Shown here one piece after another: positions 24,279-39,040 of a stretch of 64,000 nucleotides of DNA. The position numbers were made by a program, and so were the translations under genes. This DNA comes from Acanthornis magna (Eukaryota > Chordata > Aves > Passeriformes > Acanthizidae): contig JAWUZG010000056.1 in the NCBI GenBank assembly GCA_036785705.1, positions 7,193,001-7,257,000 on the forward strand. Reading direction: 5' to 3'. The number at the start of each line of letters is the position of its first letter. The stretch's first letter is position 1. Under the pieces are notes generated by a model that saw nothing but the letters and a program-made list of their open reading frames with translations, was not told the DNA's origin and did no database searches.

Positions 24279-27200
24279 GTTCTCTCTTGTTATGTGGTTG
24301 TTATGGTGTGTTATACACCTGTAAAATATGCACAAAAATTAAAGAATTAAATCAGAAACTGTAGGTAGGAGAGAATCAGATCCATTATCTGAAAGCAATT
24401 TAGAGCCAAAGATAAAAACCCAGCCATTACTATAACAACTGTTTCTTCCAAGGCTTTTGTCATATTAAAATTGCAATGTCTGGTGTATTAAAGATTGAGT
24501 CATGGGGGAGGCTGAGCATTTCCCATTTTCAGACAAGCAGGTGGAAGTAGAGGCTCAGCATCTCCCAGAAAGTGCTGAGCACCACAAAGGGCTGGAGACT
24601 GACAGGGAAAGTGAGTGCTGATGTGGAGGGTGCTAGAGTGGGATGATCAGATCAGCAGCACGTGGCGCAAAACCCAGGGAGGAGAGAGCCCTAGGTGTTT
24701 TGGAATGTGAGAATCCAAACCCCCTCTCTCTGTGCATGGTGAGAGGCCCAGCTCCTCACTGAGAGGAAAAGGACGGGAGCAGATTTGTGACACTGTCCAG
24801 GGGTGGGTTGTGTAACACCACTCAGCTCCCCATCAGCAGTGCCAGGGAGCACTGAGTCACTGCACACTCATTGTGAGAGCACAAGCCCAAGGGCAGAGCA
24901 GTGGCTGCAGCAGGTGTCACAATAAAACAGTCTGAAGAAGGATAGAAAGTCATCCCAAAGTCTGTGAACTGAAATGCTGCAGGAGATCATCAGGGCACTG
25001 AAGCAAGGGTGCTACTGCCTTAGATTAAATAAATACATTTCCCACCGTTTTGAAGGACAGTGAACCCTGATTGGACCCCATAATTGACAAGAAACCATGC
25101 CCAGAAAACACCAGTCTTATGAAATGAGACCACGTATCCCTAAAGAGAGCTTTCAGAGCCTAGTTAGGGTCAACCATGTGCCATGAAGTAATAAGTGTAC
25201 TGAGAATTTAGAGAGAAGGATCTAAAGCAGTAACTGATGTCATTCTGGAGATAAAAATACCTTACCTGGAATAAAACTGAGCCTGGCTACTCATGTTTTT
25301 ACTGAAGGGGACAGCATGCCTTGTTCTAATGAATTCTGTGAGTTTAAGAGGTCTAATGAGCAAGGTTTAACACCGAAGGAGGCAAGGAGCCTGTGCTATT
25401 GCTGTCGTCTCAGAGCATCATACAGCAGGAAGGACTGAGACAAAGATCTGCAGCTGGGGTAGAGTTGCAATTAAATTTTGATACTGGAACTGTTAGGAGA
25501 GGAAATCCTTAGTTAACTGATAATGTAACGTAAAATATTTTGAATTAGGTATAGATTTAAGACACAGAAATGAAAATAAATGTAAGATGCATAAGGATGT
25601 CTGCAATTATCACTACAAAGCATACAGTATCACACTGTCCACTAGCCAAACCTGCTTTGGGATAACTGCCTCGGTTTCAGAAATGGACTTTAATTGTTTA
25701 AAGTGAGATGCTCCTTAATACTGAAAAATACTGTATGAAAAGACAATCTTACGCAGCACTGGACAAAGCATATGTGGGTTGGATTTAAGCAGCCCATTTT
25801 TTGTATCCCTCTACCATGCTATGATAAAATGAATCCTGAAATACCTTGTGTTATGACTCATCTGATATTAAGATGTGTCAGTGTTCATAAACAATGCTGT
25901 TCATCTTCTGTGTGTATGTGCATGTGTAAGAGGTGTAGGTGGAAGCTGAAGTTTTAGTTGTGATGACTCAGCCTTTATTCACTGTTTTTCTTATTTCTGA
26001 TTTATGAAGAAATTCTCTTCTTTCCTGTGCACTTATATGGGTGAAGTTCAAGGGCTTAGCGAGGAATGTAATATGTTCATTTCCTGGAACAATCCCGAGA
26101 TTTTTATGTCTCGGATATTTGACTGTTAAAAATTCAATCTCCTCTCCCAGGCAGCAATCTGGATTTTTGGCCCTCATTTCTTCACTCCCTTTCTTTGTGA
26201 TCCACTTAAGTTAATGGAGAAATTTCACCTACCTTCTTCTCTGTTGGGTTTTATTTCCTATTGCTAAAGTGTTTTTACGAGTGGGTAAAGGCTTTTTAGA
26301 GAAATATGCCTTTTACGAATTTCATATTCTTTAAGTAATTATTCTCGTTTTGTTGTCTTGCCAGACTATTTGATAAGCAGTGATCAATTAGAATAGAAGG
26401 CAGAATGTTTATGCAAAAATTAGAGAAAGAAACTTTTGATGGTAATTTAGGTCTTGGTTGGTAAAGAGTTGAAATAATCTGTTCAACTTTGCAGCATGGT
26501 GGGGTTTATTTTGTTTTGTTTTTAAATGAGGATTTGTATCATCACGAATTTTAGATTTTGTAATTTGTATAATCTATCAGCTGATAAAATCTCCTTGAAT
26601 AAAGTATGAAAAAGGCGACTTGCCTTGCAACAGGACTCGGTTCAGACAGTTGCCACTCTGGTTTCTGTCAGTGCCTCGGGAGCCGCACGCTCTCAGCGCA
26701 GCCTGCAGATGGAGGGCTGGACCAGCTGCTCGGAACCCTTCCTGCCCGGCTCTGCCTGCAGGCACACTCCGACTGCAAAAAAGCTTTTGCACTTTCGATG
26801 CTTCATCTTTCTTACTAAGCAAGAACCTGGGATTCAAAACATGGACCCTATTATAATTATTGGAACTATCTTTTCTTCATAACTGTGATTTGCTCAGTTT
26901 GTGACTTTTAAACCTTTGTGGAAGGTGATGACATACAGAAATCAGGTGATCATTACAACGCCAGGACACAAATATATTTATGGAGGGATAGGGGGGGATT
27001 TGAATGCATTTCTTTTTAGCATCATGAAACCTCAAAGGTGCATAATAGAAATATACTTGCCAGTTGATATATGGCAATGGTGTGTTAATGATGGGTTATG
27101 GGGTTGCAGGAGCAGTGTAGGTGCATAAATACACACAGTAGTTGCAGTTTTCCTATAACTGATGACTGCAGACATTGTTCTGGAACTTCTCAAGACCCTT

Positions 27201-30200
27201 GTTGCACCAAACGGATGCAATATTATTGTTGATGCAGTAATCTCTTCATTTAGGGCATGTTCAACCTGAGACTTCTTCTTATATCTTTATTTTGTTGCGT
27301 GCTTACTCCTTGAACGGCTGAAGCCATTTCAGTTCAAAACCTGATGGAAGCTGTGCCAGCCTGAGGAGTCACAGCAGCAGAAAGGAAAGAGGTGGTGGTG
27401 CCAAGTGGCCTTGGTATGGTACCACATATCCTCTGCCAAGTTCTACTCTGTTCTGATCCCTGCCCTTCAGGGAATAGGGGCACCAGCAACAGAAGCAAGA
27501 TGTTTGTGATCCCCCCAAGTATTCCCCTTGTCTGTTCCACAATGGGTTTGCTGGAGCATCTCCCTCTGTTTCTTTGTAGTTGGTCAGCCAACACAGCATG
27601 ACTTTTCCCCGGCTGCCTACCATCTGCCTGTAGCCTCTCTTTTCCTTTTGTTTCTCTTTAAAACCTCCTCCTGCGAGGCACTGAGGGTCTGCCATGAAAT
27701 CCTAAACGTTCGTGTTTCCTGCTGATGTTTAGGAAAAATCATTGCTGGCGATCAGTTAAGAGAGTTTAGCATCTAGAGAGGAGGGATGGTGACTTGGAAA
27801 GCCAGCAATGGCAGCTCTGCTTGAGCCATGCTTCTCACAGCCTTGCAATGATGTCCTAATGAATATTTATCATTATTTGTGACACCCTATTTTCAGCAGT
27901 TGTGTATTATAGTAACAGCTGACAAAATGTTCGTTTTGGTTTGTAATGAAATTGTCTCTGTTTTAGCTGTTTATTATGGTGGGGATATCACTCCCCTTCC
28001 ATTGTGTCTGCCGTTATAACACAGCTGGATTATTGGCAGGCTAGCAAGATTAAAGGCATATCTATCTGAGTAGTTTGTTTCTCGTCAGGATGAGGGTCTC
28101 TGGGTGGAAATGTTAACTCTTTGCACTGTGTATTTATCTTGTAGCAGTGGTTTGTTTGTTTGGTTTTTTTTACCATAAGAGAAGTCTTCCAAAACTTCCC
28201 AAGCTTTTAAGTGGCGACCACTAAAAAAAACTCCTTCAGTAGGAAGCAACACAGAAGTGTTCACTGATAAAGTAAATGAAATTGAATTAGACTCTTATCA
28301 ACTTTGTCAGTTGAAGCTGAAAATGTTGTAAGTATTACAGTAAGGAATGCCTGTTAGGTGTGTGCCACAGGAAAGCTGTGCACGCTGTTTGGCACAGTGT
28401 AATTAGGTGGTGCTTTATTCTGAGCAGTGACCAAGCCCTTGGCTCATGGTCAGGTGCTGCACATCCTTTCCTGTATCCTTAGGATTAGGATTTCCTGTAT
28501 TATCAGGCCAGCACAATAATCCAGAGAGTGATTCCTGTACCATGGACACTGCAGGCATATGGGATGGCTTTTTTGTGTATGTGTTCCTTCTTTCACTGCA
28601 CTAGCAAGCTGACACAGAAGCTGGGCATCTGGGAAATCCAAGGAAAGCTGGTTTGGAAGCTAGGATTTTTATTTTCTTTCCTGCCCAAGACCACTGACAT
28701 CCTGGTCCAAGTGATGGATTAATAAAAAACCCTGAACCTATTTAAAGTGGAACACAGCCTTGGGTTTCGGCTACCAATGTAATTATTCCGGATCTCATCA
28801 GTGAAAATCATTTATAGTTTTACAATTACATTTAGGAATCTGGTCCAAATGTTTTTTATTGTTTTCCCAGACTTAAGTTTTAGCACAGCCCATGTTGGTC
28901 TGGAAACCTTTTTTACACTGTCCTTTTTTTAGCTATAAAACATACATGGAAATGCTTATTAGTTTGAAAGACTAAGCTTTTGCCAACAGAGAGAACAGCT
29001 TTAAATAAACAGTATTTTGGGATTTCTGTCTCCCTTTTCTCAAATAATGCTGCAGTCCTGAGGATGCTCAGTTTAGACAAATGACATTTTTTGATTAACA
29101 ATTATTAAAAATTGACATCCAGCTCTAATTTAGTGCTGTATGGTGGATTAAACCAAAAGGTTGTCTTTGCAGTGTTAATTTTGAAACTTCAGAAAAATTT
29201 GGGCTTTGCCTTAATTATATAAACTGAAGTTCATTTACATTGGAGTGCTAAAAGAATCTAGATGATTGATTCTCCCTTTGGGAAATCTCCCTTTCACTAA
29301 AATTGATAACAAATGGGGCTGATTTTGCTGTAGGAGAATGTACTGCAGTTGGGTTTTCCCCTCTTAAAAAGAAACTGGAGTGATTTGGAGCTGCATTGTT
29401 CACAAATTCCAAGGACTTAGCAGGAGAAAGTGTCTCTCCTTTGAACGGTACAGCGCAGACCATTAAGGACCTAAGTTTGTCATGCAGTCCATATCACACC
29501 ACATCTGGTTCCTTCCTACATCCTCAGCTTAGAAATGGATGTTCAGCTGTCACCATAATGAGAGAGCTGTGCTGGCATTTTAATTTTTAAAAAGCACATT
29601 GTAGAATTCTTAAGTTAAAGCAGGAACATTCCTTCAAAATTGTTACCCGTGTTCTGGTAACAGAGTGTGGAAAGTGTTAATAATATAACACAGCACACAA
29701 GAACAGATGTCCCATGGCAAAGTTGAAATGCAATTGGAAGAAATTAACGCCCAGTTTGATAATGCAATGGAAACTTTGTTCTGCATATGGGGCTCAAGCA
29801 TGGATGCCTACAGCCCCTCCCCTTCATTATTGAACAAAGAGGAAAATAGGAACACAATAAAAATAGAAACTGATAGAAAAAGCTCGATCAATGCATTCGT
29901 TTTTATCCTATAGCAGAATTTCATTTGCTGATCCATCTTCTTTGCACGATTGCCAATGAATTGAGCTCACCTTTAATCTCTGAAGCATAACTCTTAATTG
30001 CATAAATTCAATCTATAAAAGGCATGCCACTTTATCCCAGTTCCAGGACATTGTTACTTTGATCTTTTCCTGAGCCATTACGTAATGAAATTTTTACCCA
30101 TATGAGGTTGTTTGAACTCAACAAACTTGGAAATTTAAGGTGTTTAGATGAATGATTTCAGGTTTGATTTGTCATGTTTCAAGTGGAGATAAAGAAATAC

Positions 30201-33200
30201 TGTGAGTAAAGTTCACAGTATCCAGTTTGTGAAAAATTGTATGTGAATTTTACATGTGGTAGCTTTGTAAATTTACAGGTTTTTGCCTTCCTCACTGTTC
30301 AGAAATCTATATACATATTTAATATCCAAGCCTTGTCTTCCTTATTTGATATTGAACTCTTGGGTCAGTAATATCCCAGGACAATGCTTAAGAGAAGGTG
30401 CCACAATCATCTCTTTTTTATGTGGAGGTCTTTGATAACTTGTTGAGGTGTTATTGTTTTGTATTTTTACACTTTGTATCATTCTGAAGAGACAATGAGC
30501 CGGTGACCCCTCACAGGTGAGGGCTGTCTTTGAAATGCAAGAAAACCTTCTCACATAAATGTTATTTAATCACATGAATGCACCAAATATATATTGCTGA
30601 ATTATTCCCAACTTAGCAATTGTTTGCTGCCCTGTAAGGACTAGCAGTTGAATTATTATTTTTGGCTTCTTTATCGAGATGATTCTTGAGTATCAGTCCT
30701 TTTTAAAACTACGGAGTCAAGGAAGGGTGATTAGTACATATATTTATCTTTGACAGTCCAGGATATCAGAATTTTACATTTTGATTCACAGTTTGGATTG
30801 TCTGACTGTGTCAGTCTGAGCAGCTGGCATTTCCACTGGGTTGGTAGATGGGAAGGTGCTGTGGTGACTGTATCATGATGGCTGACCAGAAAAGCACTAG
30901 GATTATTCAGAATGGAACATACAGCTTTTACTACCTGTTTTTAATTTTTTTTTTTAATTATTTTTTTAAAATAGACTTTAGAAAAAGTTTGGTCTTTTAA
31001 CAATGTTTGTTAGAGTTTTACCTTTCAATCTCTCAAAAATCGATTCTTTTTGTGAGTGCCAAGAATTAGCTATTGTTTGTTTTCATCCAGAAAACAATAG
31101 ATCGATTTAATCAATCAATTTAATTCTATGCCTCTGTTTCTCCCTTTTTGTTAAAACTCAATTATCGAAAAATGCAATACTCTTTTATAGCAGTTGTATT
31201 AATTAGACTTTCTCCTGCATAGAATCTTCCTGAGTATGTTAATGATTTCAGTTTGACAATTCACTACAGTCATGCAGAGATTGTGGAGCTCTCAGCATCA
31301 TTTTGTATGTTTTGCATTGTCACAAAGAAGTTTCAAATTTTACCTTTCCAGCACTTTAGAAAATTAGCCTGGAAAAAAATTACTCCCCATTATTGAAACT
31401 CTCTTTGGCTGCAGGGCAAAATACTTCAGTATCATGACAGAAATACATGGACATGTGATAGAGAGAAACTCTTGCTGGCTATACATGTAGTTCAGCAAGT
31501 TTCCTGTCGTCCAATCAATCAGTTTTGTGTATTTTACCTGTCTTGTCAACCAGATTGTATAGAATTTTATATTCATTTTAACCAAAGCACACCTGAGATT
31601 TATGTGAAATATAATTTATCTCATATGCTGCTGTGGTGGGACAAGTGTCAGAGGTTTGATGTGAGACAAAAGATTTTTGAGCTATCAAAGAGCAGCTTTG
31701 TTGAAAAGCAGGAGGAAGGAGAAATTTGTGAAAACTCAAGAAGAGACAGAGCAGAACCAGGCATTCAGAAGGGGCGCTTTTTTTTTTTTTTTCAACGTTT
31801 CAGTAGGACTTGTAAAAATTCTCTTTAATTTGATAAAATAACCTTTCCCAACTTGCTGTGGTGATACAATGTCTCTGAGTGCCATCAGAGATCTGTACAA
31901 CACATCCCATTTAATATCCAGGTCTGAGAACTACGGTGTGTGAAATGTGTGAGCAGCAAAAGGGAGAACTTGGATAAGAGGAGAGAGAGAACACTCTGTG
32001 AGATTTCCTAGTACTGCTGGACAAAGCCAGGCACCGCCTGCCTGAGCTGAACAAAGCTGTGGAATACATTATGTCCCTGCTAGAGACACTCGGATTTCTG
32101 GGGGTCAGTATGTGTTAAACAGGAAAAGGTCCTGATTTCTGAGACTGGGGCTAGGGAAGACAGAGAGCCTCACACTTTCACGGAGAAAGGCAAGGACACT
32201 CCTGTAAGACTTTTTCATAGCAAAAAATGTAAGCTACTTCTCGGTTCCATCACAGCGGACCAATCTCATTTGGTTAAGATAACATTTCTGCTTTGTTTTT
32301 TACTATTGGCAAGCATGGCAAAGAGGCTAAAATTTTAGAATAAAACCATACTCTTTCCAAAGCATGTTATGAAAGTTTTATTGGTTTGTCATTGGGCTGG
32401 CTTGTGAGGAGGGCCTGTGTGTCCTGGGCATCCAGAGAGCAATGCTTGACCATGTTAGAGCTCTTAATAAATGCTGCTTTAGAGAGGAGATGGAAGTTAG
32501 GCTGCTGGTTGTCAAAACCAACAGATGAGCAATAGCAGAGCTCCTGGAATGAGCTGTGCTGTTCTCTGCTCCTGCAAGCAGTGTGGTGGAACCTTGCTCA
32601 GCCTTTCTGAGCAGCATTTGGCAGTGTAGCAAATGTCTGCAATCTGAGATGATGTTTCTCCACTGTTCCTTCACCCTGTCACTCATCAGTCTTCTTATTT
32701 TTATGAAACATGCCGAGCTTGAGCTAAAGTTTGCAAAAGGGAAATCATCTTGTGCCTTCAGTGGGCTGTGTGAAAGCCCTGTTGTGATTTCCCTTTTTTT
32801 TTTTTCAGTCTTGATCTCAAATCTTCATCTTTCACTCAGACCTCTATGAACAGGGTTTGATAATCATGAGGATTTTTTTTGGTCATAATCACTGGGAACA
32901 AGGATTTAGGATGAAATTATTGAACTTAACATAGCCAACAATACCAGACACTATGTACCAAGAAGGAAATACAAATTCATCTAACTTTTCATCTTTACAG
33001 GCTAGAAAAGGATCCTACATGTGTTTTCTTGTGCACCATGACTGTCGTAAATATTGTCATCTAATGTTGCTTTTTACTTTTTCTCTTTTAAAATGAATGT
33101 GCCTTTTTTTCTTCAAAATCCACCTCAACACACAACTCAAAGTATGTTCTACTGGTGGTTAGATTTATGGGTTTGAGTTTGTGTCGCTGTATTTACAACA

Positions 33201-36200
33201 ATGAATCTTGTCTTGTGCACAGGGTAGTTGAGCTCCTGCTGCACAGAAAGAAAAAAAGCAGAACTCAGACAACCAACTAACCAACCAAAAAACCTGAGCT
33301 ACAGCATGCAATATTACCCCATTTGAGCAGTGCAAAATCCATCTTGTTCCCCTTCTCTTCCATCTCACATATTAGTCATCAAAACATTTGAAACTTCAAA
33401 TAAAAAATTTTTATCTGCTTTGAGTTGTCTGTATAAAAACATCAAAAGGCATTTCACTGGTGTGAAGGAGAGGTCTATAGGATGATGTACTTCTCTATCA
33501 TGGATATTGTGAGAAAATATTTCTGCAGAGGGGGCAGAGAACAAAAGGCTTCCTTGTTGCAAAAGAGTAAATGTAGCACATCCTTAATAAAGGTACAGAC
33601 AAAATCTCGTTTGGTTAATATGGGAGCAGGGCAAAGTCTGGTTAGGCTTTCTTATTGCCTTTTACTTTTTAAAAAAATTGAATACTACCAAGATATCTTA
33701 GATAATCTGCCTTATGTGAGGCAAAAATATTACATCTTTTAATATATGTTCTGAGACATTTTGTTTCTTTACCAGTGTTTTTGTGCAAAATTGAATTGGA
33801 TTTTTTTTTCCCCAAAAAGTGTTTTTGTTGAGTGTCCTGACCAGTGAAATCTTATGGGGTTTTGCCATTGACTGTAATGGATAAATTAAAAGTGTGCAGC
33901 TTTTTCTATGCATACATGTACTTGATATAATCACCCCCATTACAATCAGTCCTTTGACATTCTTTAATAACAGCCTGACAGTGTAGTTGTGATGGATAAC
34001 TGTTGCTTATCAGCTGTTTATCTTGTGCACAAGCCTCAATCTAATAAAAGCTAATTATTTCCATGAGTCATTGCTCTAGGCCCAAAGATGATCTGCCCAC
34101 TTGGCAAAACCATATTGTTATTAATATATGACACCTGAAAAGTAATTTAAGCCAGTTTGCAACAAATGTTTAATTCTTGTTGTTTGTCTTCAAAAGATAC
34201 TTAATTCCAAAGAGATATTGGAGGCAACTTATTCCCTAATTAATTTTAAAAAGTCTTGATGTAGCTTCTTTTGTACATTTAATTTTGAAAGCGCAGTAGA
34301 CTAGACTTTAGAGTCCAGACTTATTAACTGATGTTTTTACACCTGAGAAATAATGAAACTGATAATTGTTTGGGAAATGTATTGCCTAAGCTCAACTCTT
34401 GATGTCTGTATTTCATCCACTTGGTGCTCTGTCTTCTTCTGAAGGATAATAGTTGAATTCAAGTGTTCATCCAGTTTGTTCTCAATAGAAGCAATTTCTT
34501 TCGCTCAAGAAGTTTAGATCCAGTGACCCTATTTCAGTCCTTGTGGTTTGCGGTTTACAAAGGCCCTGGTACACGATTCCCCAAAGGCTGGGAGGAAGAC
34601 AAAAAAGTTCTGTTTGGTGAATACGAATAGAAAGCTCTGTTCAACCAGGATTAGGAAAGTCCAATTTTTTTCTTGATCTTACTTTTGTTTAATGAGCTGT
34701 AAACACCAAATTTGGGTCTTTGTAGGAAAGTTCCATCACATCTAATAAATTAGGAGTGTGGGGTTTTTTCCCTCAGATACAGTGTTTTTTATATTGATGC
34801 ATATTTTATAATACTGGTGGGACTGAAAACATTTTTAAAATTTTCTTTCCTTCCTCTTTTCTTTACATTAAGTGCAAAAGCTTTTGGGATGAGAGCACAC
34901 AAAAAGACTGCACCGTTGCATAAGTCTTATTTTTTTAGTAAATGGGATTAGCAGTGTACATGTTATTCTTTGATTTCTGCGTATCCATGCATTTAGTAGG
35001 TGAAACAATCCTTGCTCCTCCATTTCCATCCAAGGCTGCATACAAAAGATGTGATGCATAAAATTTCTTTTAATAACCCGCAGAATCATCATTAGCAAGG
35101 GCAGGGCAATTATTTCTCTTCGTTAAAGTTCCCAGTGCTAATTTTAAAGTAATCAGGAGGACTGTATGCTTTATAGTCTCACACAGTTAATGCACATTTC
35201 TTCAGATTCTGTAACATGAACACCCAAAATTATACTGAAGGGTTAGAAAATTCTTGTGGTCACATGGTAATTTTAGAAATGGCTCTCAAGAGGTGTTAAT
35301 TAAGTCTATAGTTTTCCTAGATACATGCTTTAACTTTTATACAGAAATTGATACAGATGTCTGGCTACTGTAAGAACCTGTGCAAATTTATCACTGAATG
35401 TAACCTGAAGTTAAATGTCCAAGAGTTGAAAAGGTTTAAATATTATATTTTTTTCTATCCCCTGGAAATGGATTTGAAGACAATATCAGATAAGAGTGCT
35501 TTTCTTCTCCAAGGCACTTTAGAATCTGAACACATTTTGCATGCACAAAACCAGATTGTGGCACAAAGTGCAACCTTAATATTTCAGAATTAAAATACTA
35601 TGAAAAATAGTAGTGGCAGTGCTCTGTGGATGAGGTAAACTAAGCAGTATCTCAAAGGACAGGCTGAAGGAAAGCAATCTAGGATTTATGTTGTACATCA
35701 GTACTGCTCTTTATTGCTAATCAATTAGAAGAACATGGGGTCTTTGCTATTAATTTTAAAATATGTTTAGAATTAAATTTTTCTTGCTTTCAGGAGCAAT
35801 CATAGCACTTACACTTCTAAATCCCACTGACTTTACATGACATTTCATTAGACTTGCTCAGAATACTGAAATGAGCCCCTGTAAACCACACATTGTAAGT
35901 TCTCTAAAGGCTTGGTGAATAAATGTCACACTTCAGTTTATTTTTTAACTTTTCAAACTGTGGACCAATATATAAATAGTCATTGGATTTGCAAAGGCTC
36001 CACTGCAGTAACATTCACTGAGGGTTTTTAGTCTGATCCAAGTCCAGTCTGTGGTATTTTGTTTGAAAAACGATGGTGTCACAGAAACACCATGCTAATT
36101 AATCAGCCTCTTCAGAAGTCAAACACTGAAGTGATGTTTTGGATCGGTTTAATCTCCTATTTCTCTATTCATGTTCTGTTCCTACTCTATTCTGTGGAGA

Positions 36201-39001
36201 ACTCCTTGAATTCTCAGAGGAGATTTGGGAATTTAATAATTTAATTATAAAAAATAAATGTGGAAACAGACACATTGTAGCAGGCTTGAATTGAAAATTT
36301 CATAAATGTTTTGAACTTTAAGAAGCTCCAATATTATGCTTGAATCTGCTCAAAAACCTATGATCCAGAACTTGACAATTTTAAAGGACATGGAAAAATT
36401 GAGTTTTCAATAGTTTGTGAAATTTGGAGACTACTCCTGCATATCAATACTTCACACTGCTTTATTGCCCTTCTTTCAGTATGGTGAAGTATGGTGGTGG
36501 GTTGTGGGTTGCTGCAGTAGTGGTTTTGTTGGTTTTTTTTTTTTTACAGAAACCTGTACTTGGATTCTCCTGTTGGCAGTTTTAGAAATTTCAGAGCCTG
36601 TCTGAAACTTGAGTTCTTCCACAACACATTTTGAGCACAGTATCCATAGATCACAGTGAGAGACCAGGGAAGAGTAATCACTGGGGAGTACGACTTTTTT
36701 GTGTCATCTGCAAAAACTTTTTGTGAATCACAAACCTCACCGGCTTGTGCCAATGTTTTGTACTAGAGCGCTGCATGAAAACCTTTAACCCTCTAAGATG
36801 CAGTTCTCCAAAACAATTTATCCTTTGTTGAGTCGTGTCACAGTTTCCATGGCATTTTCAGAAATGATTAGTGAAAAGAGACTAATTTCAGAGAATTTCA
36901 ACAGACTTTTGTATTTGCCAGGTGACATGCTGCTATTGTGACAAAGAGCTGTAGTGTGTAGCTGGAACTGAAAATGGGGAGCTGTCATTCCTTGAAAGAA
37001 TTTTAAGTTGCTGTTAAAAAACCAACCAACCAACCAAAATTTTAGATTCTTGTACTTGTTATTTTAAGTAGGATATTTGCCTGCAACAAAGGGAAACACA
37101 CAGTATAGGGCCAATAATTTACTGGTAACCTGCTGAATAATGATAAGGAAACAATAATAACCCACAACTGGCACATTTTATCAAGATGTATGGATGCTTC
37201 TTGAAGTGTTCTTCTTACATTTGATTATGTGCAGAGTCCCAAGGTCAATGGCTGTTCCTTCCTACCTGGGGTGCCACAACAAGACATTGTCCCCAGTTCT
37301 GACAAGGAAATGTTATTCCTGATGGCAATGTCATCATCTTCACCTGTAGGTTCCCTGGAGCCACATTTACACTAACAGCTGGTCCACCTCCCCGTTTTCC
37401 TTTAGTCTGAAACCTTCTGCTGTCCCTGAGTTTTACGGGCGGCTGGGGCCAAAGTGTTGTCCCTGATAGTTCCTGGTCTCCAACCTTTGGTTCAGCTGTT
37501 AATCACATGATTTGTGCAGTGTTAGGCAGAGGTTTACTGCGTACAAAATCTTGTTTACTCACACCATCCTCAGAGATGCACTCAAATATATCCTGGCATC
37601 GAAGCAAAGACGTTTAAAATGAATTATGTCCCAACGTTTTAGGGTTTTGACCAAACGTTGTCTAAGTGAAGGGGCCCACAAACAATTTGTTCCAGAGCTA
37701 CACAGTTACATTGTTTTTTACTGTAACCTTTCCTTGGGGCAGGAGTTTACCAAATCTGCTTAATTTCAAAGACTTAATTGATACTCTTAACATGCTTTGA
37801 GATCCTTAGGTGAAGTAAAATAGTGCATTGATAACATTTCTGTGGAATGAGTTTATTTTCTTTGCATTGTCCTTCATGTAAGAAGGAAGACACGATCAAT
37901 GAATACAGTTCCATTTGTATTTATACATCTGAGCTGGTGATACTCCATTTGAAAACATTTCACATCAAACAGACAAAGATCCATTTGCAGCTGCTTTAGT
38001 ATTCATTCAGTAGCTGGATCGAATTCTTTTGCAAAATTTAATTATGTGCTTTCTGAAATGGCAGTAAGTGGCAATTTTCTTAATGCAGTTAGCACCATAC
38101 TTAATATTATAATAATACTGATTTATACTCTTCTCATGTCTCTCTTGAACTATTGTTTAATACTGAAAAATGTCCTCTAACATTTGTTGGAATTTAAAAA
38201 GGGTGAATATAAACACAAATATGCATATAGGTGTTAGGAGGTGTCGTTTCTGAGTATAATTATTTTGATCTATAATTACATGCCAAGAATCTTTCAATGG
38301 CTGCTAAATGGAGAATGAAATTCAACTCCATCTACATATCCTTATAAGGTAAGGGTAAGTTTATAAAGCATTGAGTGAAATGCTAATCAGCCCTTCTAAA
38401 ATTAAAGAGGAATTAAAGGACTGAAATCCAATGGGAAGTATTTCAGCTCCAATCAGGTAGTTTAATGGAGTTGTGCACATTGTGCCAAACACATCCTATT
38501 TTGTATCTGACTTGATTTTGACCAGCAATTATTTAAAGAATAGAGTTGTTATGAAGATCTGCTCCATTCTTGGACTGGTAAGTTTGTACCTTCTGTAGGA
38601 TTGTGGTGAGGCTGCATGAGGTGTTGGGACCTGCATTATTCATACAAATCTTACTTCAAAGACCATAATGTTTTCTTAGTGACTGCTGTTCTACTATGGA
38701 CTATGGAATAATGCCATAGAAGCACTAAATTAAATTAAGCCAACAACAGGGAAAATATTATATTAAAATATTGTATTAAGAGAGAGTGCATTAGTATCAA
38801 TACATCAAATTAATTGTTAGGTTGAATTATACTTAAAACACCGCAAAGCTCTACAACTTCTCAGAAATCGTTTTGAGTCCTACCAAAAAGGGTTCTAGTG
38901 ATCTCGATGCCAAAGGATACGTAAAGATTCCACCTGATTAGACTGGGAAAATACTTTTAGCAAAAGGTGATATCAGAAATTGTTTTATGTCAGTACTAAT
39001 T

Positions 39002-39040
39002 GGAATAATAAATGAATGGAATAATAAATAAGCGGAATAA
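39002..39040. repeat. 16-bp tandem repeat, about 2.5 copies
   Basis: GGAATAATAAATGAAT is followed by GGAATAATAAATAAGC and then a partial GGAATAATTT. AT-rich slippage repeat with no evident role. Confidence 0.9.
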
